Shown in pieces: positions 49,297 to 63,165 of a DNA stretch of 64,000 nucleotides. The notes under the pieces were generated by a model, which saw only the letters and a program-made list of their open reading frames with translations, was not told where the DNA came from and ran no database searches. A program made the position numbers and the translations under genes. Every line of letters starts with the position of its first letter. Position 1 is the stretch's first letter. Source of the stretch: Camarhynchus parvulus (Eukaryota; Chordata; Aves; Passeriformes; Thraupidae); contig NC_044572.1 of NCBI RefSeq assembly GCF_901933205.1, positions 60,236,965-60,300,964 of the forward strand. Reading direction: 5' to 3'.

Positions 49297-52200
49297 GTGA
49301 TGTAAAACTACTGAAGAGGGTTATGACCATCTGATTTCATCCTTTGCTTTCTATCATGGGTGACCAGCTGATAGTCAGAACTCTCTACATTCCATTCACT
49401 ACCTGGTGCAGTGAGGTTTTAATTCATCAAGATGCTGGATTTTTAATTCAGCAGATCATCCATTTCTGACTACAGTTCTTTTAAAGTCAGACTTCTGAGT
49501 GCTATTTTTCAGGTAAGAATCCAATGGTCCTTGTTTCAAGTGATTGTGGCGGTGAAATCCATACAGAAAGCTCAAACACAGACAGTCTACCCTTAACTGC
49601 TTGTTTATCTTGAGCATCACAGCCCCGTTTAATCAATTGGCATTGATTTAAAATGCAAGATATTCTCAAAGGAGAGAAGTAGGGTAGATGGGCAGGTATA
49701 GATCGGGGTGGGAATGACAGCACAGTTCAGATCTAGTTTTACAGATGTCCTGGGTCGAAAGAAAGCACAGAGAGCTGGGGAATTAGCAGTATGAGCAGAC
49801 CAATTTTTGTTGTTTTTTCTGCTACTATACCCTTCTTGGCAATTACAGACTATTTAAGCCTACAAAAGGAGACTTTCCTGCTCTGTGTCCTGACACAGGT
49901 TTTTTCCATATCATCTGAAGCCCTAGCCCAGCAATGCTCACTCTGGCTCAGGTGGTATGCAAAAGAATCAACAAATTCAGAAAACAGGAAGAGCAGAGGA
50001 AGAAGAGGGAGATACTAAGGAAAAGAAAGAAAAAGAAATAACAAAACAAGCCCAACAGCAAAGAAACAACAGAAGTTTTCAATTTCCATTTCAAATAAAA
50101 ATACTGAATGTTTTCCCAGGAAGCATGTTTTTATGGCCCACCTGAAAAATATATGTGTTTTATTTTACTATTATGCCATACAATCACCAGAACATTCTGT
50201 GGCCAGAGCAGATTGCAGCATGAAATAGATAATGAGGTGCAGTAGTTTAGCAATAGTCAAGAGTTTTAGTGGTATTTTTTTTAGCTGCTCTTAATCAAGA
50301 CACAAAGACCAGCAGATGGGCCACCTGTGATGAAAGGCAAGTAGAAAAACTGAGCCTGCCATTGTTCTTAAAACTGTTATGCACATATCTGACAGCAACT
50401 AAGTTAGATCAAAGCAGCGTACAGAGGCGATCACAAAGCAACAGCCACTGAAGCAGGAAAAGATGTGAAAAGAGCTACAAGCTAAGTAGCACAGGGACAT
50501 GAAATTGGTATTGACCAAAGCTGCAAAACAGTAGAACCCAGCAGTATCAAAGACATTGTTTATTTCAGAACTACAGAAGAAACAGAAACATGAAGGCGTG
50601 GTATGAAAGAGATGTAATAAAGGATAAAGATGTAACATCGAGAGCATCTTGCACAATTAAAGTTACAAACACCTACCAGAGGAGATAAGACACTTTCTGT
50701 GTTTTCACTTGCTTAAAAAATTATTCATCACAAGGAAACAGGTTTTGATACAATAAAAGCAGTCCTGCCAGTATATACAGGGAGCAGAAGTAGAACTGGA
50801 ATATCCTTTTCCTTTCCATCAGTTACGATATTAAACTCCAGAAAAATGTTAAAAACAGTTACTAGAAACAGGCATCCTTGACCAGTCTTGTTTTTCCCAT
50901 TCCAGGCTGCTGCATCCTAGTGATCCAGATAATAGTGACCGAATTATTATTTGTATGCCAGTCCTACTCACCCCAGCCTAGAAAACCCTACAGAGAGCCC
51001 GTAATAGCAAAAAAATTCTCTTGAATATTCCTCAATAATAATCCCTGCATCAGTGAGTCAGGTAAGCCAAAGGGCTCTCTCCAGACCACCAAAACCAGGC
51101 CTAGACAAAACACTGTGGATATGACACCTCCATGGCTCTCTGGAAGGGAAGTCTTAAGGGGTTCTCCTACTTTCTAAACAAAGTCCAGCTAGAACAATCA
51201 CAATTTTCATTTTCTAAATATTTCTTTTTCTAGACCAAGTGCACATGGTAATATGTCAATGAAAAAAATCATCAAAGAGAGAAGTGGCCTTTCTCATGAC
51301 AATAAAATAGCTCAAGCTTTCATAGATAAATTGGAGTGTGGGGCTGGAAATAAAAATAAAGAGGAGTAACATTCTACTCCTTTCCCTTCATTTATTTTCT
51401 TCAAACAATAAATTATCCAGCCTTCTTTTACCTCACCTCTTGCTTGAATTTACAGAAACTTCTAGCAACTCTTTACTAATGTAAAAGCCACAGTGTCACT
51501 CACCCTTCCCAACACATGTCAGAAACAGCATCAGCTGCCTGCCCTGCCTTCTCTGCAGCTGAAACAGCAAAGAGGTGGCAGCAGAAGAGCAAACAAGATG
51601 GATGGGAAATGGGTCTCTGCTGAAGTCTGTAGTGCTATGTCAGGAAAAATATAAAACCCCCCCCAAAAAAGCAGTAAATGTCGAGGTCAAGGTTCTTCCC
51701 TGTGACCTGGCCTTCCTAGGGGAAAATCTGTAGTGGGTAGCTGTGTACATGTGTGGCTATTAGAAAAAGGTACTGTAATTTGTTTCCTTTCTGTCAGATG
51801 AATTGCCATGTGCTTTATTTAGGAGCAACTTGATCACACAGAGCATAAAAATAAATGTGTGTTCAGAATCTCAAATTATTCTCAAGTCCTGCTCAGCCTG
51901 CTGTGAGGCTACAGTTTCAATCACGAGGTGCGTTTCTCTTCAACGGATAAATTTGCCAGACATTCGATGGAAAAAAAATCCCATTAAAGCACATAGTCAA
52001 TCTGCTGAGAACCTGGCCTCTGTTGATGTTGGCTTCAGTGAATTAAGGGACATCGATCCCAACCTCACCAGTATTTTTAAGACTGGTTTTACAGTGGATT
52101 TGAGGAAGCATTTGCTAGTAAGTCTGAAGTTGAAAAATAAAAAGAAATCTATGTCCTTGCAGTGAAAAAGAGGTGCAAAATGAAAATGATATGGCCTTTT

Positions 52201-53844
52201 AAAAGAAGTTTACACTGAAATTCTTCCTTCTGCATCATGACCAGGAAAGACAAGAAGAAAAAAGGCAAAAAAACCAAAACTCAAGAAATCAAAAATCTGG
52301 AGGGTCCTGTCCTGAATGTGAAATATGCAATAACATTTCTCATTAATTCCCATATTGAGCATGAAATGGTTCCTGCACATTGAAAGAATGTACAAATATA
52401 CTCAACAAGAGTTCTGAAAACTATTACCAAATTATTTTTTCACATGTCCAACAGTGAATTCCAAACTATATTTGGAGAGCTGGATAGAGCTTCATGTTTT
52501 TGTTTTACCCTTTCAGTACCATCAGAACAGGACAGTGCCAAAATATCTTCCAACTCTCCTATCAAAAGTGATCAATGTATCTTGAAAGCTGCCTGTAAAA
52601 GGGATTAATATTTCAATGATAAACCAATATAACTGCTTAAGAATAACATAGAAGTGGCATAAAAATATCACTGTTTGCCTGTTTTATTCTTTTTAGCTTA
52701 ATTAAATGACCTTAAATATTTTACCACAGAAATATGTGAATTTGGTTATTATTAACATCCATTCTACTGATAACTCAAAAAAACCACCATGTATGTCACA
52801 GATTTCTGAGAAAGGATGAACCACTTATCAAAAAGAAAATCCTGTCTTGGAAAAATGTGTATCCACAAGAATAGAGTTTCAGCTGAAGGAATTGATCTTT
52901 TAATGAGGCTTTGTGTGCATAGTCCTTTGCTGTTTTGGAGAGTATGGTCTCATGCACCTGCAACTCCCTGCATCGCAGTGGGATTCTTGCTATCAAGGGA
53001 GCTGAGAAAAAATTCTTAATACTAGAAATATTACCACATTATTAAGAAGAAAAATGCTTCACTGAATCTGCAAAATATTAGCTGCCAGGTGACACCTAGT
53101 TATGGATACCTATATGAAACCTTAATTATGTTGGCTTGTCTTTTAAGATGCTTGTGTAAAAAGTATGCTGGAGATTAAGGCTATGGCCAATTTGTACAAG
53201 GCCTTAAATATGACAAAACATTCCAAATTGTTGTAAAGAGAAGGCAAAGAGAGAAGAAATTGATGGAAGAAACAAGATAGTTTATTCCACTGTCTTTGAT
53301 CAATGAGAAGCAAGAAGAGATAAAATAAATTGCAGCCCTTTGGAAAATGAAACACTGCTCCCATATTGAATATTTATTCTTAAGCCTAGTTTTTTAACAA
53401 ATTCTTAACTGAATCTGTGTGAAAATTTGCATGGAACATCCAGAAAGAAAAAAATAAAAGCCTGTTTTTATGCTTTCCTCATTTATATGCAGAACTAAAT
53501 ATCTCAAAGTATATTTTACTTCTATTCTTTCTTCCTGCTTTGACCAAAACATGAAATAAAACCCTGAATGAATTTATTTAATGCTAAGTTTGAATCTCAG
53601 AGTCTCAGAGAATGACATTCTTAGGTTGTGGCAGTTCATATTCTATCAGAACAGGCTTGCCTATTTCTGAAGAATGCTCTAAACACAAAATGGAAGATAA
53701 AAACTAGGAATAAAACAACAGGAAGGATACATGCACCACAGCCAGTAGTAGAGAGAAGAGATTTCAAATGCAATGTAGTGCCAATCACCATCACAGCTTT
53801 AAAGTTAGGTAAAGCTGCCACATCTCCTATTCTGTCAATACTTG

Positions 53845-54025
53845 TCATAAAAAAACCCAAAAAACAAAAACAAAAACAACAAAAAAAAAATTTAAAAACC
53901 AAAAAAAACCTCAAAAAACCCCAAACCAAAACAAAAACAAAAACAAAAACCAAACCAAACCAAACCAAACCAAAACAAACCAAACCAAAACAAAACAAAA
54001 AAACCCCAAAAAACCAAAAAAACCC
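53845..54025. repeat. G-free A/C-rich low-complexity tract (181 nt)
   Basis: No G occurs on the plus strand from 53845 to 54025. The sequence is mostly A with C and CC interruptions, including regular AAACC pentamers near 53950-53985 and AAAAAC hexamers before that. Few T's occur. The 147-codon plus-strand frame at 53628-54071 and the 120-codon minus-strand frame at 53636-53998 owe their length to this composition and are not credible genes. Strand asymmetry of this kind may favour unusual DNA structures. Confidence 0.95.
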
Positions 54026-54390
54026 AGTTCAGATATTTTCTGTTTTATTTGGACATACAGTAGTAGCATGAAATCCAAACAAATGAGGAAAGTATTGCCT
54101 GCCTTCCAAGACACAAATGAAAATCTGGACGCTTTAAAGCTGGCATGCATTTTTCTCATACCTGAAAGCTAATTGAAAAATCCAATTTTACATCACAGCT
54201 GACCCACTTCCGCTCAAGGAGCTTTAAGTGATAAGAGGCCAATCATAAATTGGCTGGCATTCTTTTAAGTTCTAAGCTGAAATTCTGACATGGGTATGAA
54301 TATGTTAAACATATTAGCAAAATATAAACAAGTAGTAGAACAGAACAGTGTTTTTAATAATATTTTAAATTAACTACATTTATGTTAATG

Positions 54391-54408
54391 ACACACACAC
54401 ACACACAC
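54391..54408. repeat. (AC)9 microsatellite
   Basis: Nine uninterrupted AC dinucleotides in otherwise unique sequence. Confidence 0.95.
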
Positions 54409-55556
54409 AGAATGAAGACTGCAGTTAATAATTAAACAATGAAACTATTTTGAAGGGCAGATATTCTGTGCATCAAGGTGAATGCAGTTAAATAACTAGA
54501 CAGTTCATAAATCCCAGATAATAAACATCAAATGAAAGCAACTTAGTGACTATGCTGGAGTAAATACTGCTGTCAGTTGCTGGTTCATTCAGCAGTTCCA
54601 TGTATTTGGATAGTGTGGAATTTTCTTGTTACAGAATCAAAACTAAGTTTTGAATTAATTCAGTGACATAATTTAGAAACACTTAATGCTTCTGTATTTC
54701 CAGCTTTTTGTTAAAGGTGTAGCCACTTGGATCAATTGAACACTTCCTTTACAATGAACAATTTCATTTCTCTTTCTTCTCCTCTGTCACCACAAATCAA
54801 GGACGTGAAATTAGTGTTATATTTACCAAGAAAATATTTCTAAAGGAACTTCACAACATGAATAGAGGACAGCAACAGAAGTTGGGAATAGGAATATTGA
54901 TAGGTAATGATCTTATCTAATATGAAGGACTGAAAATGTAGACTTACACTTCTCAGAGTTACAAGCCAGTCAGTGAAATGACAGCTGTATTACTTTTATT
55001 TAGTATGATCTTGCAGCCTATTCACTTTAGCCAATGATGAATGGTTTTAGAAAAAAACCCAATGGTATTACCAGTCAGCATTGTCTATCTCATCCTAATT
55101 TAGAAGAAATAATAATTGAAAACTTATAAATGATCCTGTGAGAAGTTTTTAGAGAGTTGTTTGAAATCAATTCAGAATTGCTATATAACAATTGCTATAC
55201 GAGAAGATATTTATGCTTCCTAACATTTGACTGTTCTGCTTCTAGATCCAGCTCTAAAACAGGAAGATTGGGGGAAAAAAAAGGAAAACTTTCTTTATCA
55301 GGATGGTTGTGTTTTAACATAGTTTGGTTTTGTTTGGAACCAAAACCACTGCACTGTATATGTTCTTACGTATGTGAACTCTTACTAGATATGGCATTTA
55401 AGCTTGCTTTGAGCTTGCAATTTCTTGCTGCAAAGCTGATTAAACTACTCTTACAAACCAAGCCTTTATGTAAAACTCACCTTGAATTCAACTGGGGTTT
55501 AGCACAAAGAGAAAATTAAAAGCATGGGCCTTAAAGAAGGGGGCAATACATTTGGT

Positions 55557-55604
55557 ATTTTGCACATTATACATATATTTATACAGATTTTGCACATTAT
55601 ACAT
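55557..55604. repeat. Duplicated 18-bp motif, 30-bp period
   Basis: ATTTTGCACATTATACAT occurs exactly twice, at 55557-55574 and 55587-55604. Twelve AT-rich bases separate the copies, and AT-rich TATACATA-type sequence follows. It is probably a local duplication. Confidence 0.88.
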
Positions 55605-58023
55605 CTAACATATACATAAAACATTTTGTGCCATGTTTTTGGACTATCACAAAGGTTTACAGGAATGGCCATTAGGCCAAAAAGAAAGTAGTGTATTTTA
55701 TAAGCATTTTCAACCTATCAACTTTATGCAATTTGGCACTTCCCTCTATTGATGATGAGGCTACGAAGGCATAGTGCATGGTGGATAAAGCAAACTTGCA
55801 GCATTCACACTCTGTTAATTAATTCATCACCTAAAAGCTAGGTATTGATTTTTTAATGGCTCTACAAATCTGTTTAAGCTGCTATGATGTAATTAAGAGG
55901 ACGTGTGTTTACTGTAAATTATCTGACAAGTACAAGGACTGTGCGTTAAGCAATGATGAAAATTTTTGCTCAGACAACAGGCAAATTGACTGTTGGAAAT
56001 TGGTTTGCCACTAATTTTATAAACTACCATGATTATTGTCAAGATGGATTTTTTAAAATCTCCTACAACAGTAAAAATAGAAAGATAATGATGCTCCTTG
56101 TTTTGAAAGGGACAAGAAATCTTGTACCAATTCAGTGGTGGGGAGTCAGCTACTTAACAGAAGTGCCCACAGGTGTGGTGAAACAGAAGTCTCAAGCCAA
56201 GCCTTGCAGGACAATTAGTGTACTATAGTGCATGACCTCCTTATAAAATATTCCATCCAAAATGCTAGCAAAATTAAGAGCAAAGTCTTAATTCCCACAG
56301 ATGGTATCTGATTATCTACTAAAATCCTACTATAAAGTCAAAGTAACACATGAAACTCTTATTATCTTCCTCCATTAGAACTATGGAGACTTATGGTTAA
56401 ATGCATAATGATGTAAAACATATGTCTCCTACGAGTGTGAGCAAATCTGTAGTCAAGTGAACCACTGACATGCAGACTATATAAACAATACTGGAGGAGC
56501 AACCTAATAAGCATCAGACACAGCTTGCTACAAATACAAGTGGATTTCTTACCTTATGTTTACTCTGCAAAAATGAAACGCGCTTAGTATTTCATTATCA
56601 CTGCTAGGAAAAAGAAAAAACAACCATATATTAGGGGGGACAGGAAGGAAGTTTAATCACAGATGCTAAAACAAGAAATTCAAGAATTAGTGCTTTGTGA
56701 AATGGGCAAAAATTATGCCAGGTAAATCTCTTATTGATACAATGAAAACATTCTAGTATGGAAAGGTCCACGAGATCTTGACTTCTGACCAACAACCTCT
56801 ACAATGTTTGCGACATGAGAAGATATTCTGAAGATATCTTTGCTTGCAAATCCCTAGCTTTTCAATTACTGTTAGAAAAAAAGAAAATTCTAGCCATCTA
56901 TGCCTCTATGGTTGAAATGTGGCATACATATTTTATTGTGCAGTAGCCTCCAGAGGGAGGACTTCAACACTTCTGCTGAGAATAGTTGCTATTATTACTC
57001 AGTTTTCAAATGACATCCAACTGTTAATGGGAGAAGGGAGGATATTTGAAGGCATTCATCATGCAGAGATAAAAAGACATCAGAATAATCTGTCTATGTC
57101 TTTTGATAACACTAATTAGGAATGGAGCTTAGATTTTTTAAAAATAAAAAATGCACAATTTTATTCTTAGTAGCAAAAATGAAGATATTTCTAAATATTT
57201 AATAAAAAAGCATGAACATATTTTTTTTAATGTCACATTTTGGTTGAAGGAAGGACTTTCCCTATGGCACACTAATTTGTTTTATTTTTGCTTTGCTTTG
57301 CAACTGTGCTGAAGTTTTGCATAACCAGCCCTTTTCACCAAGGCAATGTTCCATTCTTACTGGTGGAGGCAAAAAAGGAAATTATTTTTACATCTGTAGG
57401 ATATAGAGGAGACAGACATCTCAGTACTCAGTCCTTTCTCCTGAAGTGTTGGGAAAGACAGTGGTCTGCTAAAAGAAGCTAGAAGACAATGGAATAGAAG
57501 AAAACATGAAGGCAATTATTATATGTATGCATGGCATAAAGTGTGAATCAATAATTAAAGAGTTAATTATCTCACCAGTTATGGATACAGGTTTGGGATT
57601 AATCCCTGCAAATAGATGAAAAGGCAATTATGGTCCCTCCATGCAGCACAAGATAACCAGCCCTTCTCTGGCTGCACAGATGGGGATTCACAACAGTGCT
57701 GTGCTCCCACAGAGTAAATAATTTTGAAATGATGAGTGGCAACACACTGCAATAACCAGTGGCAATGCAGTAATGTTCTACACCTCTGTGTGTCCAGATT
57801 GAGAATCCTCTAGCAGTGATCACAGCATAGTGTTAAAGCATCCTTCTGAAGAAAATCAAAGTGAGTAGCACTAAGTAAACCACAATGTCTTCTAAGACAA
57901 TTAATGTGCTCTCTAATCATTGTTGTACACTGAAAACTTTTATTTGTGCTATAGAAAGGGAGCCATGGATTCAATGAAATCATAATAGGTGATCTGGAAA
58001 ACTTTAAATTTTTAAATACTTCA

Positions 58024-58088
58024 AAATATAAATAAAAATATAAATATAAATTTACATGTAAATATAAATGCAAAAACAAATATAAATA
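58024..58088. repeat. TATAAA-type AT-rich simple repeat
   Basis: Irregular repeats of AAATATAAATA-type units occur, with a 14-bp palindrome ATTTACATGTAAAT at 58050-58063. TATA-like hexamers here are a by-product of the repeat and are not evidence of a promoter. An 89-codon minus-strand frame across it reads as a run of Leu/Tyr from the repeat and is not a gene. Confidence 0.85.
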
Positions 58089-60707
58089 CTTTCACCAATT
58101 TTCCCTTATAAAATCCCAGTGCTGAAGCAGCAAATACTGACTGGAAAGCAGATTCAGACTATAGTTAAAATATACGTCAAGAGACTAGCAACAAGTGTTT
58201 TCAAATTATTAGTCAGTTTTATAGAGATCTGAAGAGGAGAGAAGCCTGAATGACAACAAAGATAACGTCCTCAGAGGTAATCAACGAAAATTTATAAGGA
58301 AATAGAGGCTCACTAGTTTCATGGCTTACAGAACATTTACTTAAGTATGGGATGTAGTTGTTGAGATTCCACTCTTCTTTCTAAAGACAGAGAATTGGAC
58401 TGTCAAACACATTCCTTCCTATGACAGCAGATGAGAGCCCCAGCAGAATTTGGTTTTGGTATTGTATAACCCTTGAATTAGAAAAAGGGGAAAAGAGCTA
58501 GTTTTGCTCTGTATGTGGCAATCTACGTATTACTCACTATTGCCAACCTCAAGCTTTTGAAAACTGTGAGTCAAGCCACAAAACATCATGAGATTAGCTG
58601 TAACATGAGTTACTGAAAAATAAATTAATCCATTTGTGAGGTTTATTTCTCTTTCAATACAGGGTGAGCTCAGGTCATGTTTTTGCAACTTTCCTTCACA
58701 ATTTTTTTTCCTAGTTGATTTGAGCTAAGAACCCATAAGACTTGGTAGCACTGACACTTCTCAAACACCATGCATAGTTACATCTACCTCGAGGACTTTC
58801 ACTTCTTTCTCCTCAGTGGCAGTGAAGGCCACTTTGGTGATTACCAGGATAATACAGCTACAGCAAAGGTCCCAGCACATGGTAAGTGCATGGAGAGCCT
58901 CAACAGCAGCAATAGGTCTGTGGGGGACCAAAGGACATGTGAGAACCTAGTGACCAGCGTAGTCTGGCACCAAACAAGTACAGTCATGGCTGGAACAGAT
59001 GGTGGCTCTCACAGGGCACCTCACCTCCCACCAGATGAGTGCTAATGATGCAAAGAAACTCTGCTTGGCAAAGGTAGTGGAATTTCAGCCACAGTGTCTC
59101 TTTCCAGAAACATTTTTTTGCAATTAAGCTTCATTCTTCTCAAAATATTTGGGCATTCAAAAAGAAAACACAATCTCTGCCCCTGGAAACTAAAAGGTCA
59201 AAGTCTAAATATGTAGAGGTAAGTTGCATCACATTCAGTTTGTGTGGGAAGTTACCACCTTCTCATGCCACAGCCATAAACTTTCCCTAACTCCTGTAGG
59301 TTCCCAACACTTTTTCTTATGGCTAATATTAATTACATCAATACAGAGCACATAACAACCAACTTCTTGTTTAGCTGCTCTGTACTCAGATTGTTCAGAC
59401 TCTGCATTTAAATCTCTGATATTCTAGCCATTAACATGCATCTCACAGAGCCATTTCTATTTTCTTTCTCCTGTGCTCCTTCTTGGGTGGCAGAAATAAA
59501 AAATAGTTTTGGGGAATGTTGAAATTAAAACTGCTCCACAGAGGCAGTTTGAAAAATACTTAGGAAACTATTTTTAGTGGGGTTGGGTTTTTTTCCCTTG
59601 ATTACTTTTTGTGAGGTTAATTTCTATTCATTATAACCAAAACTTTCTGTGGGAATGAATAACACCTTTCCAGCTATGTACAAAGCATCTTCTCAAAGTA
59701 AAGGAGATCATTTCACAAAGTGAGAGCAGACATTCACACGCTGCTCAGGGAAGCTATCTGGAGCATCCCACTGAAAATGGCATCTCTGCCTCATTCAGAG
59801 TGGCAGTTTATAGCTGAGGCAGCATCCAAGATACTGCTTTTTTTCCTAGCCTACAATTTCAAAGTGCATCAAGGAAACTTCTGAGGTTTGAAAAACTTAG
59901 CAGGATAAATTTTCCTTTTCAGCTCTCATAAACACTTAATTTGCAGATTGCCATTTTAAAATATTTACCAGTTTTAGGATTTATACAACTATCAGCCATT
60001 CCTACTTGACAAAAATTCAGTACCAAGAGACTGGGTTGCAATTTGGAATAATTATTTACTCCAGAAAAAACATTAAGAAACTGTTCCTCTCATGTTGTTC
60101 TTGCTCCTGAGTTCTAGAACTTTTGCACCCATTTAACTTCCAGTTTCAGGCTTCACACAGAAACCTCCTGTTTCTAAATCTTGTTGTTCCCCACTACATT
60201 TTACAGTGGGAGTACTTAACCTAAAGGCCAAGTCCTGCATGTCAAAATTATGCAACTAGTCTTTAATACACGGCCTGGGACTCCATGTCTCAATAGCCCT
60301 GTGTCCTCTCTGCCACTGTCTCCACTGTCTGCCACAGTGATAAAAAGGCAGGCATTTGCTGTTTTATGTCAAGGCTATGGACAAATGGGTAGCAGGAGCA
60401 AATGGGCACGTCACATCTTGGGAAAGGCATTAATCTCACTCATCTCCCATGGTCTGTTTTGAGAATAGATTCAAGGAGCCCCTCTGCACAACTCCACATG
60501 TATGAACTCTCCCACTGTATAAACCAATGCATTTCAACTGGTCATGTGTCCAATAATGGGACAGCCAAAAAATAGATCTTGATATATTGCATCTGAATAC
60601 TTCCAGAAAAGCCATAGATATCTGTCAGCATTCCTTTATACCTTTTTCTTAGAGAGACTAAGGGATAGAAGCAGGAGAAATGGATCTTACTTGTACTTCC
60701 AAGGTCA

Positions 60708-60753
60708 GTTTATTCTAAATTGCTTCTAGAGAACTTATTCTAGAGTGCTTCTA
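60708..60753. repeat. Short imperfect direct repeat
   Basis: TTCTAAATTGCTTCTAG is followed within about 28 bp by TTCTAGAGTGCTTCTAG, sharing most positions. It is a local duplication with no evident role. Confidence 0.65.
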
Positions 60754-63076
60754 GGAAAGAAGTACCCACAGGTGAAAGAACAGTCAGGCTTCCTTTTCTG
60801 ATAGGTTTTGGCACACTCCAGGACTAGGGCCTAGCAAATTCAGTTACAAATGAAAAGAATGAGAATAAAACAATATTAGGGCACTTCTGCAGCCCAGAAT
60901 TACTATAACCCACTGCTCTTGTGCTATACAACTGTATTCCCCTAGTGTCTTTGCTAATGAGCTCATAACATCCACCACTGGATTCCAGCACAGAGCCACC
61001 TGGGAGCAAAGGGAAATTCCAATGAGAACAGAGTGCGAGGAGCTTGCAGTGCTGCCAGGAAGCAGCATTGCATTTTGGCACCACCTTTACTTTTAGTGTT
61101 CCAGCTCTGCTTTCCATGTATAACTCAGTATAGGGTGCTGGATTTTTGGTATGCCATAGCCAAACTGTATCAAGGAGACTGCAGAAGTGATTCTTTTAAG
61201 CTGATGCAAGCTTCTTCCAAACACACTTTTCTTCATTCAACCTATTAAAAACACCAAACATTTTTGTTCATTATTTGAAATTAAATTCCAGCTGGCCTAA
61301 GAAACTCTATATGACTGGTTAGTGTGCCCAAATCCCTGGTGCTGCCGCGGTGCTTGTAAACACCACAAATGGGTTTTTGCCAAAGTCTGTAGCTGAAGAA
61401 ATGACAAACCACTGCAGATTCATAACATGAGCGTGTCACTGCTGACTGCTGTTGCAACACAGAGGATACTAAAAATATAACTGTGGCAAAACTGTATTTT
61501 GGAGACCAGTTCAAACAGCAAAAGCTCCAGTAAACAAGCTCTGCTTTCACCTCATTGAGGTGCTTAGCCAGACAAAAGGGGGCACAGGGGAGGAAAGTTA
61601 CCTTCAGAAAAATTTCATATGTGCCAGTGAATCAACTTTCTGACAACTTGACAAATTTTTGCATGTAATGAGACAAAATGAAATTGGATAACAACAAAAA
61701 TAGGCACTTTTAAATTAGCAGCTAACAAATATGTTGTAGTTTTACTCTGATGTTTCCTACTGTCCTGAGCTTTCTTATTCATACAGCTGAGTTCTCATGT
61801 TCTCACAATCAGAAGCTTTACATTTACCTCTAGGTTTTACATTACCACATAGAGAAGAGATATTTTAGTATAAAACCATAGTGTCTAAGAAACCATTGAG
61901 AGTAGAGTAGGGCAGCGATCCCCTGTGGCTTACTACAGTACCTTCTTTTTTGTTTAAAGCCTTTGATTTGCTTCAACCTGTTAGGCATATGTTTCCATTC
62001 AACCTAACATATTTCAGTACCCTCCTCAGAGAAATATTTCTAGCTCTACTGGTGATTTATAGTTACTTCTCAATATAGGCTTTTTTGTTTTCCTTGTTTG
62101 CCACTATTTTATCCTGTTATGATGAACTGACTTTTATTCAACTTCAACTAAAGCTTTTTTATTTGTCCATTTGACTATCACGAGACTGTTGGATAGATTT
62201 TCTATGACTATCTAAAACATATTTCCATCATTTATCACAAAAATCTGAATTTAGCTGAATTAATATGGCAGATTTAGCCTTCCCTAAAGGAAATGTATAA
62301 TACTTTACAGAAATAGTGTTTCTTTTTATGCAAAAATCCCACTATAAATCACAGAAAACTAACTTGGACATCCTGCTTGCCCATGATAACTCAAAATAGA
62401 TGTACCCATAAGCAAACACACACATGCATGGGATTCTTTGACTTTGTTTCACCTGTGTCTGCATGAAAGTAGTGTTCAAGGGAAGTGCTGGAAGGACAGA
62501 CTTGGAAGCACAAATCTTGATTTTATCTACACAGTCAACAGAACAGAGACTTCCATGAGTGTGCCTTTGGAGAATGAGCTCAATGCACAAGCAGGGAGTG
62601 CGTCCTACGTGCCCTCTGTTTTCCCTGAGCCCTCTCCCAGCCACCCCGAGTCCCTTGGCAGGGTAGCTGTACACAAGTGTGCCTCCAGATGCTCTTTTGT
62701 TCTTGCAGAAATTTTTCATTGCTGTTAACTTAGATCAGTCTTCTGGAGAGAACCTGACTCCTCTTTTTTGTTTCTCGAGCTTTCCTTCTCGCATTACCAA
62801 GTCAGTAAACAGCTATACTGAATCTCAGTGTGCTTAAATGTAGCCTTCCATCCTGAGTCCCAACTCCCTCACCTTTGTTTTCAAATTGTGTCAACTTCTA
62901 CTTCCCTTAAGTATGAGATACCAGCTCTATCAGCCACTTGTTTGGAAACTGAAAAAACAACTTTTATCTTATGCTGCCCTTCACATATAAGAGACTTCCT
63001 GTCAACACCAACAGCACTTACACATTATCTGTTTTCAAATCTCACCTTGAATATATTCTTTGCTATGATGTTCAAG

Positions 63077-63165
63077 GCAAAAACAAAACAGAAGAAAAAA
63101 AGAAAACTAAAAACAAAACAAAAGCAAGACAGTTTCAGAGACAGGAAAAAAAAAGTCCAGAAAAT
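63077..63165. repeat. A-rich low-complexity tract
   Basis: AAAAC- and AAGAAA-type sequence dominates the plus strand. The Lys-rich tails of the open frames at 62828-63193 and 62971-63174 come from this tract. It is not a clean poly(A) tail and no retrocopy body was recognised upstream. Confidence 0.75.

Larger units (their letters stand above)
42715..53844. other. Long unique AT-rich noncoding stretch
   Basis: No gene, RNA gene or clear transposon is recognised in about 11 kb. Simple sequence includes a CAAA run at 45224-45246 and a purine-rich stretch at about 49975-50045. Two adjacent dyads lie at 49260-49296. The largest credible-looking open frame, 51803-52165 (120 codons), contains no domain I know and lacks splice or promoter context. 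43500-43740 and 47930-48110 are slightly richer in G+C without recognisable content. Confidence 0.55.

Noticed and set aside
51803..52165. 120-codon plus-strand open frame in unique sequence
   Set aside because: No domain, promoter or splice context was recognised, and one frame of this length is plausible by chance in 64 kb. Worth a translated search, but I cannot support it as a gene.
53628..54071. 147-codon plus-strand open frame, longest in the window, Lys/Thr/Pro-rich tail
   Set aside because: The second half is translation of the G-free A/C tract, where stop codons are rare because TAG and TGA need G. The first half has no recognisable domain.
58024..58088. TATA-box-like hexamers
   Set aside because: They are part of an AT-rich simple repeat with no gene or transcription-start context.
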